From an uncultured Acetatifactor sp. (GTDB taxonomy: Bacteria > Bacillota > Clostridia > Lachnospirales > Lachnospiraceae): DNA of 64,000 nt. The notes beneath the pieces are model-generated. The model was not told the origin of the DNA, did no database searches, and saw only the letters and a list, made by a program, of their open reading frames with translations. Position 1 is the first letter of the stretch. Every line of letters begins with the position of its first letter. This document shows, piece after piece, positions 36,170 to 45,338 of the stretch. Position numbers and translations under genes: made by a program. Where the stretch lies: NCBI GenBank assembly GCA_910577665.1, contig CAJTOJ010000016.1, forward strand, positions 7,588 through 71,587, written 5' to 3'.

Positions 36170-36338
36170 GATTCTTATGCATATCCTTTCCCGCAAATCT
36201 CAAGGGGAGCGGCTCCCCACTCCCCTGCATGATTCTTCCTTCGGCTCTCTTCCTGCCAGATGTGGCACAGCCCGGATCCAGGGAAATCTGTCACCCGGTC
36301 TGGCACTCTCCTGCCATTTCCCGGCAGGCTCAAACACA

Positions 36339-36890
36339 TTATACCGTCATAATCTCCTTGGACTTCTCCTCCATCAGGGAGTCCATGTCCTTAACGAATT
36401 TATCCGTCAGTTTCTGGAGCTGTTCCTCCATCTGCTTGATCTCGTCCTCAGATATCTCTGTCTTTCCCAGTTTCTTCAGAAAGTCATTGCCGTCCCTGCG
36501 GATGTTGCGGACAGCCACCTTCCCCTCCTCCGCCTTCTTGCGCACTTCCTTCACCAGATCCTTCCTGCGCTCTTCTGTCAGCTCCGGGAATACCAGTCTG
36601 ATCACATTGCCATCATTGGAAGGATTGATGCCGATGTCAGAGGTCATGATAGCCTTCTCGATCTCCTTGATCAAGGACTTTTCCCAAGGTGCAATCTGGA
36701 TGATACGGGCCTCTGGCACCGTCACATTACCCACCTGCTGGATGGGTGTCGGGGTGCCATAATAGTTCACCCTCAGCTTATCCAAAACATGGGGATTGGC
36801 ACGTCCCGCACGGATGGCAGCATAATCCGCCTCCAGAAAACCATATGCTTTCTTCATTTTCTCCTCATACTGCTGTAATCTGGCGTCCAT
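36339..36890 (-). CDS. frr: Ribosome recycling factor
   Basis: This 183-residue two-domain protein releases ribosomes after termination with EF-G. Recognisable stretches are IRAGRANPHVLDKLRV near residue 27, PEARIIQIAPWEKSLIKEIEKAI and the C-terminal QKLTDKFVKDMDSLMEEKSKEI. GAGGACATGAT precedes ATG 36890. It follows pyrH by 66 bp. Confidence 0.98.
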   Translation of the reverse strand: MDARLQQYEEKMKKAYGFLEADYAAIRAGRANPHVLDKLRVNYYGTPTPIQQVGNVTVPEARIIQIAPWEKSLIKEIEKAIMTSDIGINPSNDGNVIRLVFPELTEERRKDLVKEVRKKAEEGKVAVRNIRRDGNDFLKKLGKTEISEDEIKQMEEQLQKLTDKFVKDMDSLMEEKSKEIMTV

Positions 36891-36956
36891 ATCATGTCCT
36901 CGCTTTCTCTTTATAAATTCCTACCTATTTTGGGCATCCCCTGTTACAACAGGATG

Positions 36957-37652
36957 CTACACCAACACCTTCGTTCCCTGGAAATGTCCGCCCACTGCAT
37001 TCACAATGCTATTCTCTTCCCCCAGCCCGAACACCCACATAGGCATCCTGTTGTCCCTGGCCAGAATAGAAGCCGTCATATCCACCACCTGCAGATTCCT
37101 GGCAATGACTTCTTCGATTGTGACCTGGCTGTACTTCCTGGCCTCCGGATTCCGGCCTGGGTCATCGTCATATACGCCGTCAATGGACTTTGCCAGCAGA
37201 ATCACATCTGCCTCCACTTCTATGGCCCGCAGCACCACTCCTGTATCCGTAGAAAAATAGGGATGTCCGGTCCCTCCTGCGAAGAACACCACCTGTCCTT
37301 CCTTGAAGCAGGCATTGGCCCGGTCCTTGGAAAACAATTCCGTAAAAGAGCCGCACACAAAGGGGGTCAGAATGCTGGTAGTCATTCCCAGACAGCGAAA
37401 TATCTCGGATACATAGATACAGTTCATGACTGTTGCCAGCATACCAATCTGGTCTGCTTTGGTACGGTCTATATGTTCACTTGTCCTGCCCCGCCAGAAA
37501 TTACCACCGCCAATGACGATCCCCACCTGGATCCCGTCCTCTGTAATCTGCTTCACCTGCCGGGCCACTTTTCTGACAGTGTCCTCGTCAAATCCTGTCT
37601 TCCTGTCCCCTGCAAGGGCCTCGCCGCTAAGCTTCAATACGATTCTCTGCAT
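36957..37652 (-). CDS. pyrH: Uridylate kinase
   Basis: This 231-residue amino-acid-kinase-fold enzyme phosphorylates UMP to UDP. KLSGEAL at residue 7 and GGGNFWRG near residue 51 are the nucleotide-binding loops, and ATNVDGVY-like IDGVYDDDP is present. GGGGGT precedes ATG 37652; a frame reaching 37751 is not supported. It is the first gene of the pyrH-frr-uppS-cdsA-dxr-rseP cluster; rpsB and tsf, often upstream, are not here. Confidence 0.97.
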   Translation of the reverse strand: MQRIVLKLSGEALAGDRKTGFDEDTVRKVARQVKQITEDGIQVGIVIGGGNFWRGRTSEHIDRTKADQIGMLATVMNCIYVSEIFRCLGMTTSILTPFVCGSFTELFSKDRANACFKEGQVVFFAGGTGHPYFSTDTGVVLRAIEVEADVILLAKSIDGVYDDDPGRNPEARKYSQVTIEEVIARNLQVVDMTASILARDNRMPMWVFGLGEENSIVNAVGGHFQGTKVLV

Positions 37653-37747
37653 CTTAATACCCCCTGTGTATTCTGGTATATATACCAGACATCCAACGCG
37701 TTTATTCCGGGATTTCCTGCCACAAAAACTTCTCTCCCGGGGATTGC

Positions 37748-38788
37748 TCATTCTTCTCTGTGTATATGCTGAACCGGATGGGTCTTCTCTGTAATGGGCA
37801 GGATCGCTACATCCTCCATGGCCTGGATCTTCTCAATGAGTGCAGGCAGGGCTTCTATTGTGGTATGCTTCTCTGCGGAATCATGCATCAGCACCACATT
37901 TGTCTCTCTGTCCAGGATCCCCTTGGTGCAATTCTCCAGAAGTGTCTCCACTGGCAGGATCTGGCTGCCTCCGTCCCCGGAGGATATATTCCAGTCAAAG
38001 AAGCGTACATCCTGTGTCTCCAGGTAATCGGCAAACAGCCACATATCCAGATTGCTGACTGTATTGGAGCTACCTCCCGGAAACCTGTAAACCGTGCTCT
38101 CCTGCCCGGTCACCTCATAAATATACTCCCGGATCTTTGCAAAATCATCTGCAAAAGCATCCACGGAAGCATAGATCTGGGAGTATTTGTGACTATACGA
38201 ATGCATCCCCAGGGTATGTCCCCTGGCTACAATCTCCTGCATGGCTTCCCTGGCCCTGTCGCTATCCTTTCCCACCACAAAAAAGGTAGCCTTCACATCA
38301 TATTCGTCCAGGATATCCAGAATCTCGTCTGTATAGATACTGGGTCCGTCATCAAAGGTCAGATAAACCTTATGTGCTGCCAGATCTCCCTCCTCTAAAT
38401 CCTCCGGGTTCTCTGTCTGGGAATCCCCGTCTTCAAGCAGGTCGACTGTCTCTTTCCCTTCTCCGCCTGGCTTGTCCTCTGACTCTCCTGTGTCCTCCCC
38501 GGTTTTCTCTTCGCCTACTTGTCCCTCACCTGGATCCCCGGTCAGCTTCCCATCTTCTGCCGGTTCCTCCTGCCCTGTCTGGTTCTCCTGTACCACTCTT
38601 GTGAGTCTCTCCACCTGTCCGGACAGCCTGGCCAGCATCTGCTCCTGCTCATACACCTTGACAAACAGAAAGAGGAGTATCACCGCCAGTGCCAGGATGG
38701 ACAGGAACATCATCAGAATCATGCTTTTCCCGCCCCTGCGGGTACGCCCCATTCCCGGCATCTCTGCCTTTTTACTGCTTTCTGACAT
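37748..38788 (-). CDS. Membrane-anchored polysaccharide deacetylase
   Basis: This 346-residue protein has a transmembrane anchor near residues 22-42, an acidic low-complexity linker rich in Glu, Gly and Asp (about 60-125), and a NodB deacetylase domain. The catalytic motifs are VYLTFDDGPS, HTLGMHSYSH and RFPGGSSN. It probably deacetylates peptidoglycan or another wall glycan outside the membrane. GGAAGGTGCT precedes ATG 38788. It ends about 95 bp before pyrH and may be read through into that operon. Confidence 0.92.
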   Translation of the reverse strand: MSESSKKAEMPGMGRTRRGGKSMILMMFLSILALAVILLFLFVKVYEQEQMLARLSGQVERLTRVVQENQTGQEEPAEDGKLTGDPGEGQVGEEKTGEDTGESEDKPGGEGKETVDLLEDGDSQTENPEDLEEGDLAAHKVYLTFDDGPSIYTDEILDILDEYDVKATFFVVGKDSDRAREAMQEIVARGHTLGMHSYSHKYSQIYASVDAFADDFAKIREYIYEVTGQESTVYRFPGGSSNTVSNLDMWLFADYLETQDVRFFDWNISSGDGGSQILPVETLLENCTKGILDRETNVVLMHDSAEKHTTIEALPALIEKIQAMEDVAILPITEKTHPVQHIHREE

Positions 38789-38985
38789 AGCACCTTCCAA
38801 TCTTTACATAGACTTACAGACCTTAGTATAACATATTCCCTCTTATTGTAAAAGGCAAAAATGAAAAAAGGGCATGCAAAATACCCTTTTTCCTTCCTGC
38901 CAGTATGCTGACCCGATTGCTTTCAGCCCAATGGCGCAGAACCAGATACCCCCTACAGGCAACGGGTATCTGCTCCCGCGGCATT

Positions 38986-39159
38986 CTAGTTCTCAGATCC
39001 CTCTGCCGTCCCTTCCACACAGTGGCCGCATCCGCCACAGGTGCCCATGCATCCGGGGCATCCTCCACTGCATTGTCCGCTGCGGAGCTTGCGAAGCTGA
39101 CTCCGTAAAATAAAAAAAGCCACAATTGCAAGAACTGTAATAATTATGATATCTACCAT
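38986..39159 (-). CDS. FeoB-associated Cys-rich membrane peptide
   Basis: This 57-residue protein has one transmembrane segment at the N-terminus (MVDIIIITVLAIVAFFILRS) and a Cys/Gly-rich tail with seven cysteines (CSGGCPGCMGTCGGCGHC). This layout defines the FeoB-associated Cys-rich family, usually encoded next to feoAB. No feo gene is in this window. A sigma-A promoter overlapped by a Fur-like operator lies about 90 bp upstream, which supports an iron role. AGAGGA lies 11 bp from the ATG. Confidence 0.85.
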   Translation of the reverse strand: MVDIIIITVLAIVAFFILRSQLRKLRSGQCSGGCPGCMGTCGGCGHCVEGTAEGSEN

Positions 39160-39240
39160 CTGTACTTGATCCTCTCTTTCCCACTTGCTGCCTCTTATAT
39201 CCAATATATGTGAATTCGCTTCCATGGTGCATATATCAAA

Positions 39241-39287
39241 TGAGATTCATTCTCATTTATTGTACTTCCAAAACACAACTCTGTCAA
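39241..39287 (-). promoter_or_regulatory. Fur-box-controlled promoter of the FeoB-associated gene
   Basis: On the minus strand TTGACA (39282-39287), a 17-bp spacer and TACAAT (39259-39264) form a strong sigma-A promoter. Immediately downstream, TGAGATTCATTCTCA at 39241-39255 is a palindrome that matches the 7-1-7 Fur consensus TGATAATNATTATCA at 11 of 14 positions. Binding there would block transcription start when iron is plentiful. Confidence 0.75.
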
Positions 39288-39310
39288 GGATTTTTCCAGG
39301 GAACCTGCCC

Positions 39311-39670
39311 CTATCCTTCGCTCTGTTCCGGATAGTGCCCGTGGATACAGCAATGGTAATAGAGATCCGGGCTGGCACTCTCCCGGAACCGATACCAGAT
39401 TTCCTCCGGCACATCAAAGTAATGTCTGATCCCCATATCTTTCCTAAGTCTGATTCCAAGCACTTCACACTGCAAATCATAGCAGATCCGCTCTATGTGC
39501 ATGCTGCGGAAACCAAAAAAGACCACTATGGTCCTTTCATTCAGCCAATATTTTTTTCCTCTCTGTGCCTCTTTATTTCTTCCTTTATCTCTCTGCATTA
39601 TATACCCCCTGCTGCTCTGGCCTGTACCATCCATGATGACACAGACATTCTCTTCCTTTCGCACTTTCAT
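39311..39670 (-). CDS. KTSC domain-containing protein
   Basis: The C-terminal about 60 residues (MHIERICYDLQCEVL, then HYFDVPEEIWYRFRES and YYHCCIHGHYP) follow the KTSC domain pattern of short beta strands ending in a conserved aromatic/His block. The N-terminal part is basic and not recognised. AGGGGAG precedes ATG 39670; ATG 39739 has no good site. KTSC domains are found alone or fused to RNA/DNA enzymes; function is unknown. Confidence 0.6.
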   Translation of the reverse strand: MKVRKEENVCVIMDGTGQSSRGYIMQRDKGRNKEAQRGKKYWLNERTIVVFFGFRSMHIERICYDLQCEVLGIRLRKDMGIRHYFDVPEEIWYRFRESASPDLYYHCCIHGHYPEQSEG

Positions 39671-39804
39671 GGGAAACTCCCCTGCCTGTTTATCCCTCCC
39701 CTCCTGATCTGGAACATTCCCATATGAATAATCTAGCATTACAACACCATTTATTCATGTTTATTTGATAATCCCATTATTTTCCTTCTACATTTTATGA
39801 TACC

Positions 39805-39983
39805 TAAACTCCCATGCAGCCAGCCCCACCACCATACCTAAAAGTCTGAGAGTTTAGGTGATGCACACAAAATGAGCAAGAGAAGCTCCTTTTGGCGCAC
39901 AGCTGTCTCGGTTTTTGCGCATAGGAAGCGCAAAAAACACTTCGCGGTACTAGAATGGCATAGGGACTTTTATAGTAAATATC
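39805..39983 (+). repeat. Long hairpin repeat, copy E (about 179 bp)
   Basis: Nearly identical to copy F at 60295-60471, with about a dozen differences by eye. The first 50 bp carry an inverted repeat (CCTAAACTC/GAGTTTAGG). The rest shares the core of copies A-D: CAAAATGAGC/GCTCCTTTTG at 39869-39894 and a perfect TTTTTGCGC/GCGCAAAAA stem at 39912-39936. It ends directly against the -35 of the DAHP synthase promoter. Confidence 0.85.
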
Positions 39984-40012
39984 TTGCGGCTTTCATTTTC
40001 TTATACTATAAT
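39984..40012 (+). promoter_or_regulatory. Sigma-A promoter of the DAHP synthase gene
   Basis: TTGCGG (39984-39989), a 17-bp spacer and TATAAT (40007-40012). The -35 begins at the first base after repeat copy E. A stem GGGGA/TCCCC lies at the start of the transcript (about 40013-40039). Confidence 0.75.
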
Positions 40013-40155
40013 GGGGAATGGCACAAAGGCCAAATCCCCTGTCAATCTCCTCACAGTAGCCTAATAGTGCCCTGTACGAAAAGGCCGGAGGATTCCAAAA
40101 TCCACAGAAAGGAATACAGAAGGTACGCCGGACGGTGCACCTGGTTAGAAAACAG

Positions 40156-41184
40156 ATGAGCTTTGAATATGTGAAAAAACTTCCCACACCCGCTGAAATC
40201 CGAAGCGAACTCCCACTTTCCCCTAAGATGGAACAGTTAAAGTCCCTTCGGGACTCCCAGATCAAGGATGTGATCTGCGGCAGAAGCAGCAAATTCCTTG
40301 TCATCATCGGCCCATGCTCTGCAGATAACGAAGACTCTGTATGTGATTATGTCAGCAGGCTGGCGAAGCTCCATGATAAAGTAAAGGACAGGCTGATCCT
40401 GATTCCCCGGATCTATACCAACAAACCCCGGACCACCGGGGAGGGCTATAAGGGTATCATCCACCAGCCGGATCCCGAAAAAAAACCGAATTTCCTGGCT
40501 GGTCTCATAGCCATGCGCAAGATGCAGATCCGGGCCATGTCTGAGTCGGGCCTTTCAGCCGCCGATGAGATGCTCTATCCGGAGAACTGGGGATATGTAT
40601 CGGATCTCCTCTCCTATGTAGCCATCGGTGCACGCTCCGTAGAAGACCAGCAGCACCGTCTGACTGTCAGTGGCTTTGATGTACCGGCAGGCATGAAAAA
40701 CCCTACCAGCGGAGACCTGTCTGTGATGCTTAACTCTGTGTATGCCGCCCAGCACCCCCATTCCTTCATTTACAGGGGATGGGAGGTAAATACCACCGGT
40801 AACGAGCTGACCCACACTGTGCTGCGGGGCGCCACCAACAAGCACGGCAACAGTATCCCCAATTACCACTATGAGGATCTGAACCGTCTCCTGGAGATGT
40901 ATGGCAATATGGATCTGAAGAATCCAGCCTGCATCATTGATGCCAATCATTCCAACTCAGGAAAACAGTTTGCACAGCAGATCCGCATCACCAAGGAGGT
41001 CATGCATAGCCGCAAGCTGAATCCGGATATCCATCGTCTGGTAAAAGGTGTCATGATTGAAAGCTATATAGAGGAAGGCTGTCAGAAAGTGGGCGGTGGT
41101 ATCTACGGAAAATCCATCACGGATCCCTGTCTGGGATGGAAGGATTCCGAACAACTGATTTATGACATTGCAGAGTATGAATAA
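40156..41184 (+). CDS. aroF: 3-deoxy-7-phosphoheptulonate synthase (class I DAHP synthase)
   Basis: This 342-residue enzyme condenses phosphoenolpyruvate and erythrose-4-phosphate, the first step of the shikimate pathway. Family motifs are IGPCSADN near residue 47, PRIYTNKPRTTGEGYKG, and DANHSNSGK near residue 250. Either ATG 40156 or GTG 40135 could start it; neither has an ideal ribosome binding site. The promoter is at 39984-40012, leaving a leader of about 140 nt that may be regulatory. It is a single-gene unit with a terminator 15 bp downstream. Confidence 0.95.
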   Translation: MSFEYVKKLPTPAEIRSELPLSPKMEQLKSLRDSQIKDVICGRSSKFLVIIGPCSADNEDSVCDYVSRLAKLHDKVKDRLILIPRIYTNKPRTTGEGYKGIIHQPDPEKKPNFLAGLIAMRKMQIRAMSESGLSAADEMLYPENWGYVSDLLSYVAIGARSVEDQQHRLTVSGFDVPAGMKNPTSGDLSVMLNSVYAAQHPHSFIYRGWEVNTTGNELTHTVLRGATNKHGNSIPNYHYEDLNRLLEMYGNMDLKNPACIIDANHSNSGKQFAQQIRITKEVMHSRKLNPDIHRLVKGVMIESYIEEGCQKVGGGIYGKSITDPCLGWKDSEQLIYDIAEYE

Positions 41185-41196
41185 TACGGCTTCTAT

Positions 41197-41230
41197 AAAA
41201 CAGGCAGGACCTCACGTCCTGCCTGTCTTT
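41197..41230 (+). terminator. Terminator between DAHP synthase and SpoIIM genes
   Basis: A perfect 10-bp stem CAGGCAGGAC/GTCCTGCCTG with loop CTCAC is followed by TCTTT on the plus strand and TTTTA on the minus strand. It can serve both converging genes. Confidence 0.85.
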
Positions 41231-41239
41231 GGAACAGAA

Positions 41240-41908
41240 TCAGAATACCTTCAGATACCCCAGCAGAAATTTGGGATTCACATAAGCTTCCAGATAGCAG
41301 CCCAATATGACTACTCCAAGGATCAATGCCAGCTTCCCCACCTTCCCTGGCAGAAAACCTTTCTCCGCCAGCTCTGCGCTGATGCTTCTGGAATAAATCC
41401 CTTTGTACAGGGATTCACACCAACCCAGAAGCGCCAGCATGGCAGGCACATACAGCAAATACTGTGGAAATACCCCCACCAGGGACAGGAGGATCCCCTT
41501 AAATCCATAACGCAAAGCCAGGGCCGACAGATAGGCCCCAGCGGCCATACCATACCAGCCTACCGCTCCTGCACATACCACTAGTCCCAGATATGTGGTA
41601 CACAACGCTGCCATGCCCAGAACTACCAGGATTCTCTTGCGGAAAATATAGAAAAAAAACGCCCTGCTATCTATGGTCATATATTTCATGTGATACAAAG
41701 TATCCTCATCAAATAATCCCGTCCCTTTCAGCAACACGCTCTTTCCCATGTTCATCACCAGGATCCCTGCCACCACACCGATACAAAATACCGGCAGCAC
41801 CGGAACCTTTGTCATCCCTATTCTCTTCCCTGCGATCTGCATCTGTCCTGCCTGCTTTCCATGCCCCTGTCCCTTCATATGTATGCAAGAAGCGGCCTGT
41901 CTATTCAT
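41240..41908 (-). CDS. SpoIIM family (stage II sporulation protein M-like) protein
   Basis: This 222-residue membrane protein has about five hydrophobic segments. The region from residue 65, GLFDEDTLYHMKYM, to YLLYVPAMLALLGWC matches the SpoIIM pattern. SpoIIM acts with SpoIID and SpoIIP in septal wall thinning during engulfment. Here the N-terminal 30 residues are polar and the start (41908 or 41815) is uncertain. It stands alone between two terminators. Confidence 0.82.
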   Translation of the reverse strand: MNRQAASCIHMKGQGHGKQAGQMQIAGKRIGMTKVPVLPVFCIGVVAGILVMNMGKSVLLKGTGLFDEDTLYHMKYMTIDSRAFFFYIFRKRILVVLGMAALCTTYLGLVVCAGAVGWYGMAAGAYLSALALRYGFKGILLSLVGVFPQYLLYVPAMLALLGWCESLYKGIYSRSISAELAEKGFLPGKVGKLALILGVVILGCYLEAYVNPKFLLGYLKVF

Positions 41909-41931
41909 GCCCTCTTTGGCTCTTCTTTTTT

Positions 41932-41976
41932 ATAAAACAGACAACAGGGGCAGGGAAAAATGTTCCCTGCCCCTGT
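41932..41976 (-). terminator. Rho-independent terminator of the aminotransferase gene
   Basis: A perfect 14-bp stem (ACAGGGGCAGGGAA and complement) at 41944-41976 is followed on the minus strand by TTGTCTGTTTTAT. It lies 25 bp past the stop. Confidence 0.9.
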
Positions 41977-42000
41977 GATAGGTCTTTTGCAGTACCCTTC

Positions 42001-43320
42001 TTATGCAGAACATTTGCACAGCAGCCTCTGACAATTCCTCTCTTCCAAAAGCTTCTCCACACTTGTCAGCTTCACACAGAGCACAAAAAGCTCTGTTGCC
42101 ATTGTCATCTCCTCCGGTGTAGGGAAGGAAGGTGCAATACGTATATTGCTGTCCTTGGGATCCACGCCATAAGGGAATGTGGCACCTGCCCCGGTCAGCA
42201 CCACACCAGCTTCCTTGCACCTGGCCACGATCTTCCTGGCACATCCCTCCATGGCATCAAAAGAAATAAAATATCCACCATTGGGGTTGGTCCAGGTACC
42301 AATATCCAGACCAGACAATTCCCTGTCCAATACCTTCAGCACAGCCTCAAATTTAGGACGCACCTGGGCTGCCTGCTGCTTCATGTGTTCCCGGATACCA
42401 TTTATATCCTTAAAATAGCGCACATGTCGCAATTGATTTACCTTGTCATAGCCAATGGTCCGGATGGTCATACTCTTCCTGATCTCCTCCAGGTTGGCCT
42501 TGGAAGCCGCTACCGCTGCCACCCCGGCACCTGCAAAGCTGATCTTGGAAGTAGAACAGAACTCATAGACCAGATCCGGGTTGCCTGCCTGCTCACACAG
42601 TCCAAGAATCTCTGCAAGCTCATCCTCCCTGTCCTCATAAAGCGGATGAACCGCATAGGCATTATCCCAATAGATCCTGAAGTCTTTCGCCGCCGGCTTT
42701 AGATTTGCAAATCTCTCCACTGTCTCTCTGGAATAGGTGTAACCCTGAGGATTGGAATATTTGGGTACACACCAGATTCCCTTGACGGTCTCGTCCTCTG
42801 TCACCAGACGCTCCACCATGTCCATATCCGGCCCCTGGGGTGTCATAGGCACGGTGATCATTTCTATTCCAAAATGCTGGGTAATGGCAAAATGCCTGTC
42901 ATAGCCGGGAGCCGGGCAGAGGAATTTTACCTTATCCAGCCTGCACCAGGGAGTATTTCCCATAACACCATGTGTCACGGAACGACAGACCATGTCATAC
43001 ATAATACTGAGACTGGCATTCCCACAGACGATCACGTTTTCCCCGGAAACCCCCATGATCTCTCCCATCAGCCGCTTGGCCTCGGGTATTCCATCCATCA
43101 GCCCATAATTGCGGACGTCAAAACCATTCTCTGTCCTCATGTCACTATCCGAATGCAGCACATCCATCATATCGCTGACCAGGTCAAGCTGGGATGCACC
43201 TGGCTTTCCCCTGGACATGTCCAGCTTCAGTCCCTTTCCCTTTGCTTCCTCATAAGCTGTCTCCAACTGCGCCTTTAATGCTGTCAATTCCTGTTTGCCC
43301 ATCTCCTGATATGCTTTCAT
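42001..43320 (-). CDS. Pyridoxal-phosphate aminotransferase (subgroup Ic aspartate aminotransferase type)
   Basis: This 439-residue fold-type I enzyme belongs to the aspartate aminotransferase-like group with LDMSRGKPGASQLDL near the N-terminus. The PLP lysine is in CSTSKISFAGAG, and IYWDNAYAVH supplies the Asp and Tyr that contact the cofactor. GGGAG precedes the tandem ATGs at 43323 and 43320. A pair of TGTATAC palindromes in the promoter suggests control by a GntR-type regulator. The last 25 residues are atypical and Cys-rich. Confidence 0.88.
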   Translation of the reverse strand: MKAYQEMGKQELTALKAQLETAYEEAKGKGLKLDMSRGKPGASQLDLVSDMMDVLHSDSDMRTENGFDVRNYGLMDGIPEAKRLMGEIMGVSGENVIVCGNASLSIMYDMVCRSVTHGVMGNTPWCRLDKVKFLCPAPGYDRHFAITQHFGIEMITVPMTPQGPDMDMVERLVTEDETVKGIWCVPKYSNPQGYTYSRETVERFANLKPAAKDFRIYWDNAYAVHPLYEDREDELAEILGLCEQAGNPDLVYEFCSTSKISFAGAGVAAVAASKANLEEIRKSMTIRTIGYDKVNQLRHVRYFKDINGIREHMKQQAAQVRPKFEAVLKVLDRELSGLDIGTWTNPNGGYFISFDAMEGCARKIVARCKEAGVVLTGAGATFPYGVDPKDSNIRIAPSFPTPEEMTMATELFVLCVKLTSVEKLLEERNCQRLLCKCSA

Positions 43321-43391
43321 CATAACTCCCATCTGCTCGTTCCTGCGAACACACATTTCTCCTCTTCTTTCACATCCTGCATATTTGCATT

Positions 43392-43422
43392 ATTGTATAC
43401 AATCATACACTTGGTATACAAT
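43392..43422 (-). promoter_or_regulatory. Twin palindromic operator over the aminotransferase promoter
   Basis: ATTGTATACAAT (43392-43403), a perfect palindrome, and TTGGTATACAAT (43411-43422) are 19 bp apart centre to centre. On the minus strand they overlap a TTGTAT/TACAAT promoter with an 18-bp spacer. The TGTATAC core is of the kind bound by GntR-family dimers. The regulator is not in the window. Confidence 0.6.
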
Positions 43423-43456
43423 ACCACAAGTATTCTCATTACACAAGAGGGAATTT

Positions 43457-43500
43457 TAAAAAAGAAGAAAAAACCGCCACATTTATCATGTGACGGTTTT
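43457..43500 (-). terminator. Terminator of rny
   Basis: Stem AAACCGcCACAT/ATGTGaCGGTTT with one mismatch and a 5-nt loop (43471-43499) is followed on the minus strand by a long T-rich tract. It lies 40 bp past the rny stop. Confidence 0.85.
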
Positions 43501-43540
43501 ATGTTTCTTAAAGTTTCACGGTCAGAAACTGTATGGGGTC

Positions 43541-45088
43541 TTATTTTGCATAATCAATTACGCGGCTTTCCCGGATCACATTCACCTTGATCTGTCCGGG
43601 ATATTCCAGTTCAGCTTCAATCTGCTTGGAAATATCCCTGGCCAGCAGAACCATATCCGCATCTGATACCTGCTCTGGCACCACCATTACACGAACTTCA
43701 CGACCTGCCTGAATAGCAAAAGATTTATCTACACCTTTGAAATTGTTTGTTATTTCCTCTAATTGTTTTAATCTGCTGGTATAAGTCTCCAGAGTCTCCC
43801 TTCTCGCTCCCGGCCTTGCGGCAGATATCGTGTCGGCAGCTTGTACAATACAAGCAACCAGGGAAGTTGCTTCCACATCGCCATGATGGGACTCCACGGC
43901 GTTGATCACCGTTGCATTCTCCTTGTATTTCCGGCAGAGTTCCACACCCAGCTGAATATGGGAACCTTCCATCTCATGGTCAACGGATTTTCCGATATCA
44001 TGGAGCAGACCCGCCCGCTTTGCAAGTCTTACATCCAGTCCCATCTCAGCAGCCAGCAGCCCTGAGAGCTGTGCCACTTCAATAGAATGCTTCAGTGCAT
44101 TCTGGCCATAGCTGGTCCTAAAGCGCATCTTGCCCAGAAGTCTGACCAGTTCAGGATGGATACCATGTACGCCTACCTCCAGCGTTGCGGCTTCTCCCTC
44201 CTCCTTCATCATGATCTCCACTTCCCTCTGTGCCTTCTCCACCATCTCCTCAATTCTGGCAGGGTGGATACGGCCATCAACGATCAGCTTTTCCAGTGCA
44301 ATCCTTGCAACCTCCCTGCGGATGGGATCAAACCCGGACAGAATCACTGCTTCCGGTGTGTCATCAATTATCAGATCCACACCGGTCATGGTCTCCAGGG
44401 TACGGATATTACGTCCCTCCCTGCCAATGATCCTCCCCTTCATCTCATCACTGGGCAGCTGCACAACGGAGATTGTGGTCTCAGATACATGGTCTGCCGC
44501 ACATCTCTGGATTGCCGACACCACATACTCCTTTGCCTTTTTGTCTGCTTCTTCTTTGGCGCGACTCTCCATTTCCTTGATCATCACAGCCGTCTCATGC
44601 TTCACTTCATCTTCAACAATTTTCAATAAGTAGTCTTTTGCCTGTTCAGAGGTTAAACCTGAAATTCGCTCCAGTTCCTGTACCCGCTGCTCATTTAGTT
44701 TGGAAACCTCTGTTTTCATCCTGTTTAGGGATTCTTCTTTGGCTGCCAGACTGGCCTCTCGCTTTTCAATGGCATCAGCCTTCTTATCAATGTTCTCTTC
44801 CTTCTGCTGGACCCTCCGCTCATAACGCTGGGCTTCCGCTCTTCTCTCCTTGATCTCCTTGTCCAACTCATTCTTGGTGCGAATGGATTCTTCTTTGACT
44901 TCAAGAAGGGATTCACGTTTCTTGGTCTCTGCAGTTTTCAGGGCTTCATCGATAATCTCTCTTGCCTTGTCCTGCGCATTGCCGATAGTGGCAGCCGTCA
45001 CCTTCTTCTGGTAATTGGAGACAACGATTGCCGTCACTACTGCGGTCACTGCGACAGCTATCACGACAGAAATAATGATCGGTAGCAT
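43541..45088 (-). CDS. rny: Ribonuclease Y
   Basis: This 515-residue membrane-anchored endoribonuclease starts initiates bulk mRNA decay in Firmicutes. It has an N-terminal transmembrane helix (residues 4-24), a long charged coiled coil (about 30-190), a KH domain with [15 protein letters not shown] near residue 212, and an HD domain with [12 protein letters not shown] near residue 365. A TTGACA/TAGAAT promoter lies about 150-180 bp upstream. Confidence 0.98.
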   Translation of the reverse strand: MLPIIISVVIAVAVTAVVTAIVVSNYQKKVTAATIGNAQDKAREIIDEALKTAETKKRESLLEVKEESIRTKNELDKEIKERRAEAQRYERRVQQKEENIDKKADAIEKREASLAAKEESLNRMKTEVSKLNEQRVQELERISGLTSEQAKDYLLKIVEDEVKHETAVMIKEMESRAKEEADKKAKEYVVSAIQRCAADHVSETTISVVQLPSDEMKGRIIGREGRNIRTLETMTGVDLIIDDTPEAVILSGFDPIRREVARIALEKLIVDGRIHPARIEEMVEKAQREVEIMMKEEGEAATLEVGVHGIHPELVRLLGKMRFRTSYGQNALKHSIEVAQLSGLLAAEMGLDVRLAKRAGLLHDIGKSVDHEMEGSHIQLGVELCRKYKENATVINAVESHHGDVEATSLVACIVQAADTISAARPGARRETLETYTSRLKQLEEITNNFKGVDKSFAIQAGREVRVMVVPEQVSDADMVLLARDISKQIEAELEYPGQIKVNVIRESRVIDYAK

Positions 45089-45236
45089 CTACAGGAGCAC
45101 CTCCTTATAAAATTTTCATTGTACACTTTCGCTGCAGGCATCTTGTCCACAGTTATATAGAATGTATGTACATGTCCCTTCCAGAACTTCTTTCAGGACG
45201 CTGAAAACATTCTAACAAGCAATTCACAACAGTTAA

Positions 45237-45265
45237 ATTCTAAACTCAAAAGAAGATTCTGTCAA
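45237..45265 (-). promoter_or_regulatory. Sigma-A promoter of rny
   Basis: The minus strand reads TTGACA (45260-45265), a 17-bp spacer, then TAGAAT (45237-45242). The gene begins about 145 bp downstream. Confidence 0.8.
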
Positions 45266-45338
45266 GCATAAGTCTGAATATCTTCTAAAAATTTTTATAC
45301 CCTTTTTATGTTATTTGTGCATATTACTGATTTTCCTG

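Noticed and set aside
40013..40155. T-box or peptide attenuator upstream of DAHP synthase
   Set aside because: No T-box sequence and no short Trp/Phe/Tyr-rich leader peptide was seen; only a simple stem near the mRNA start.
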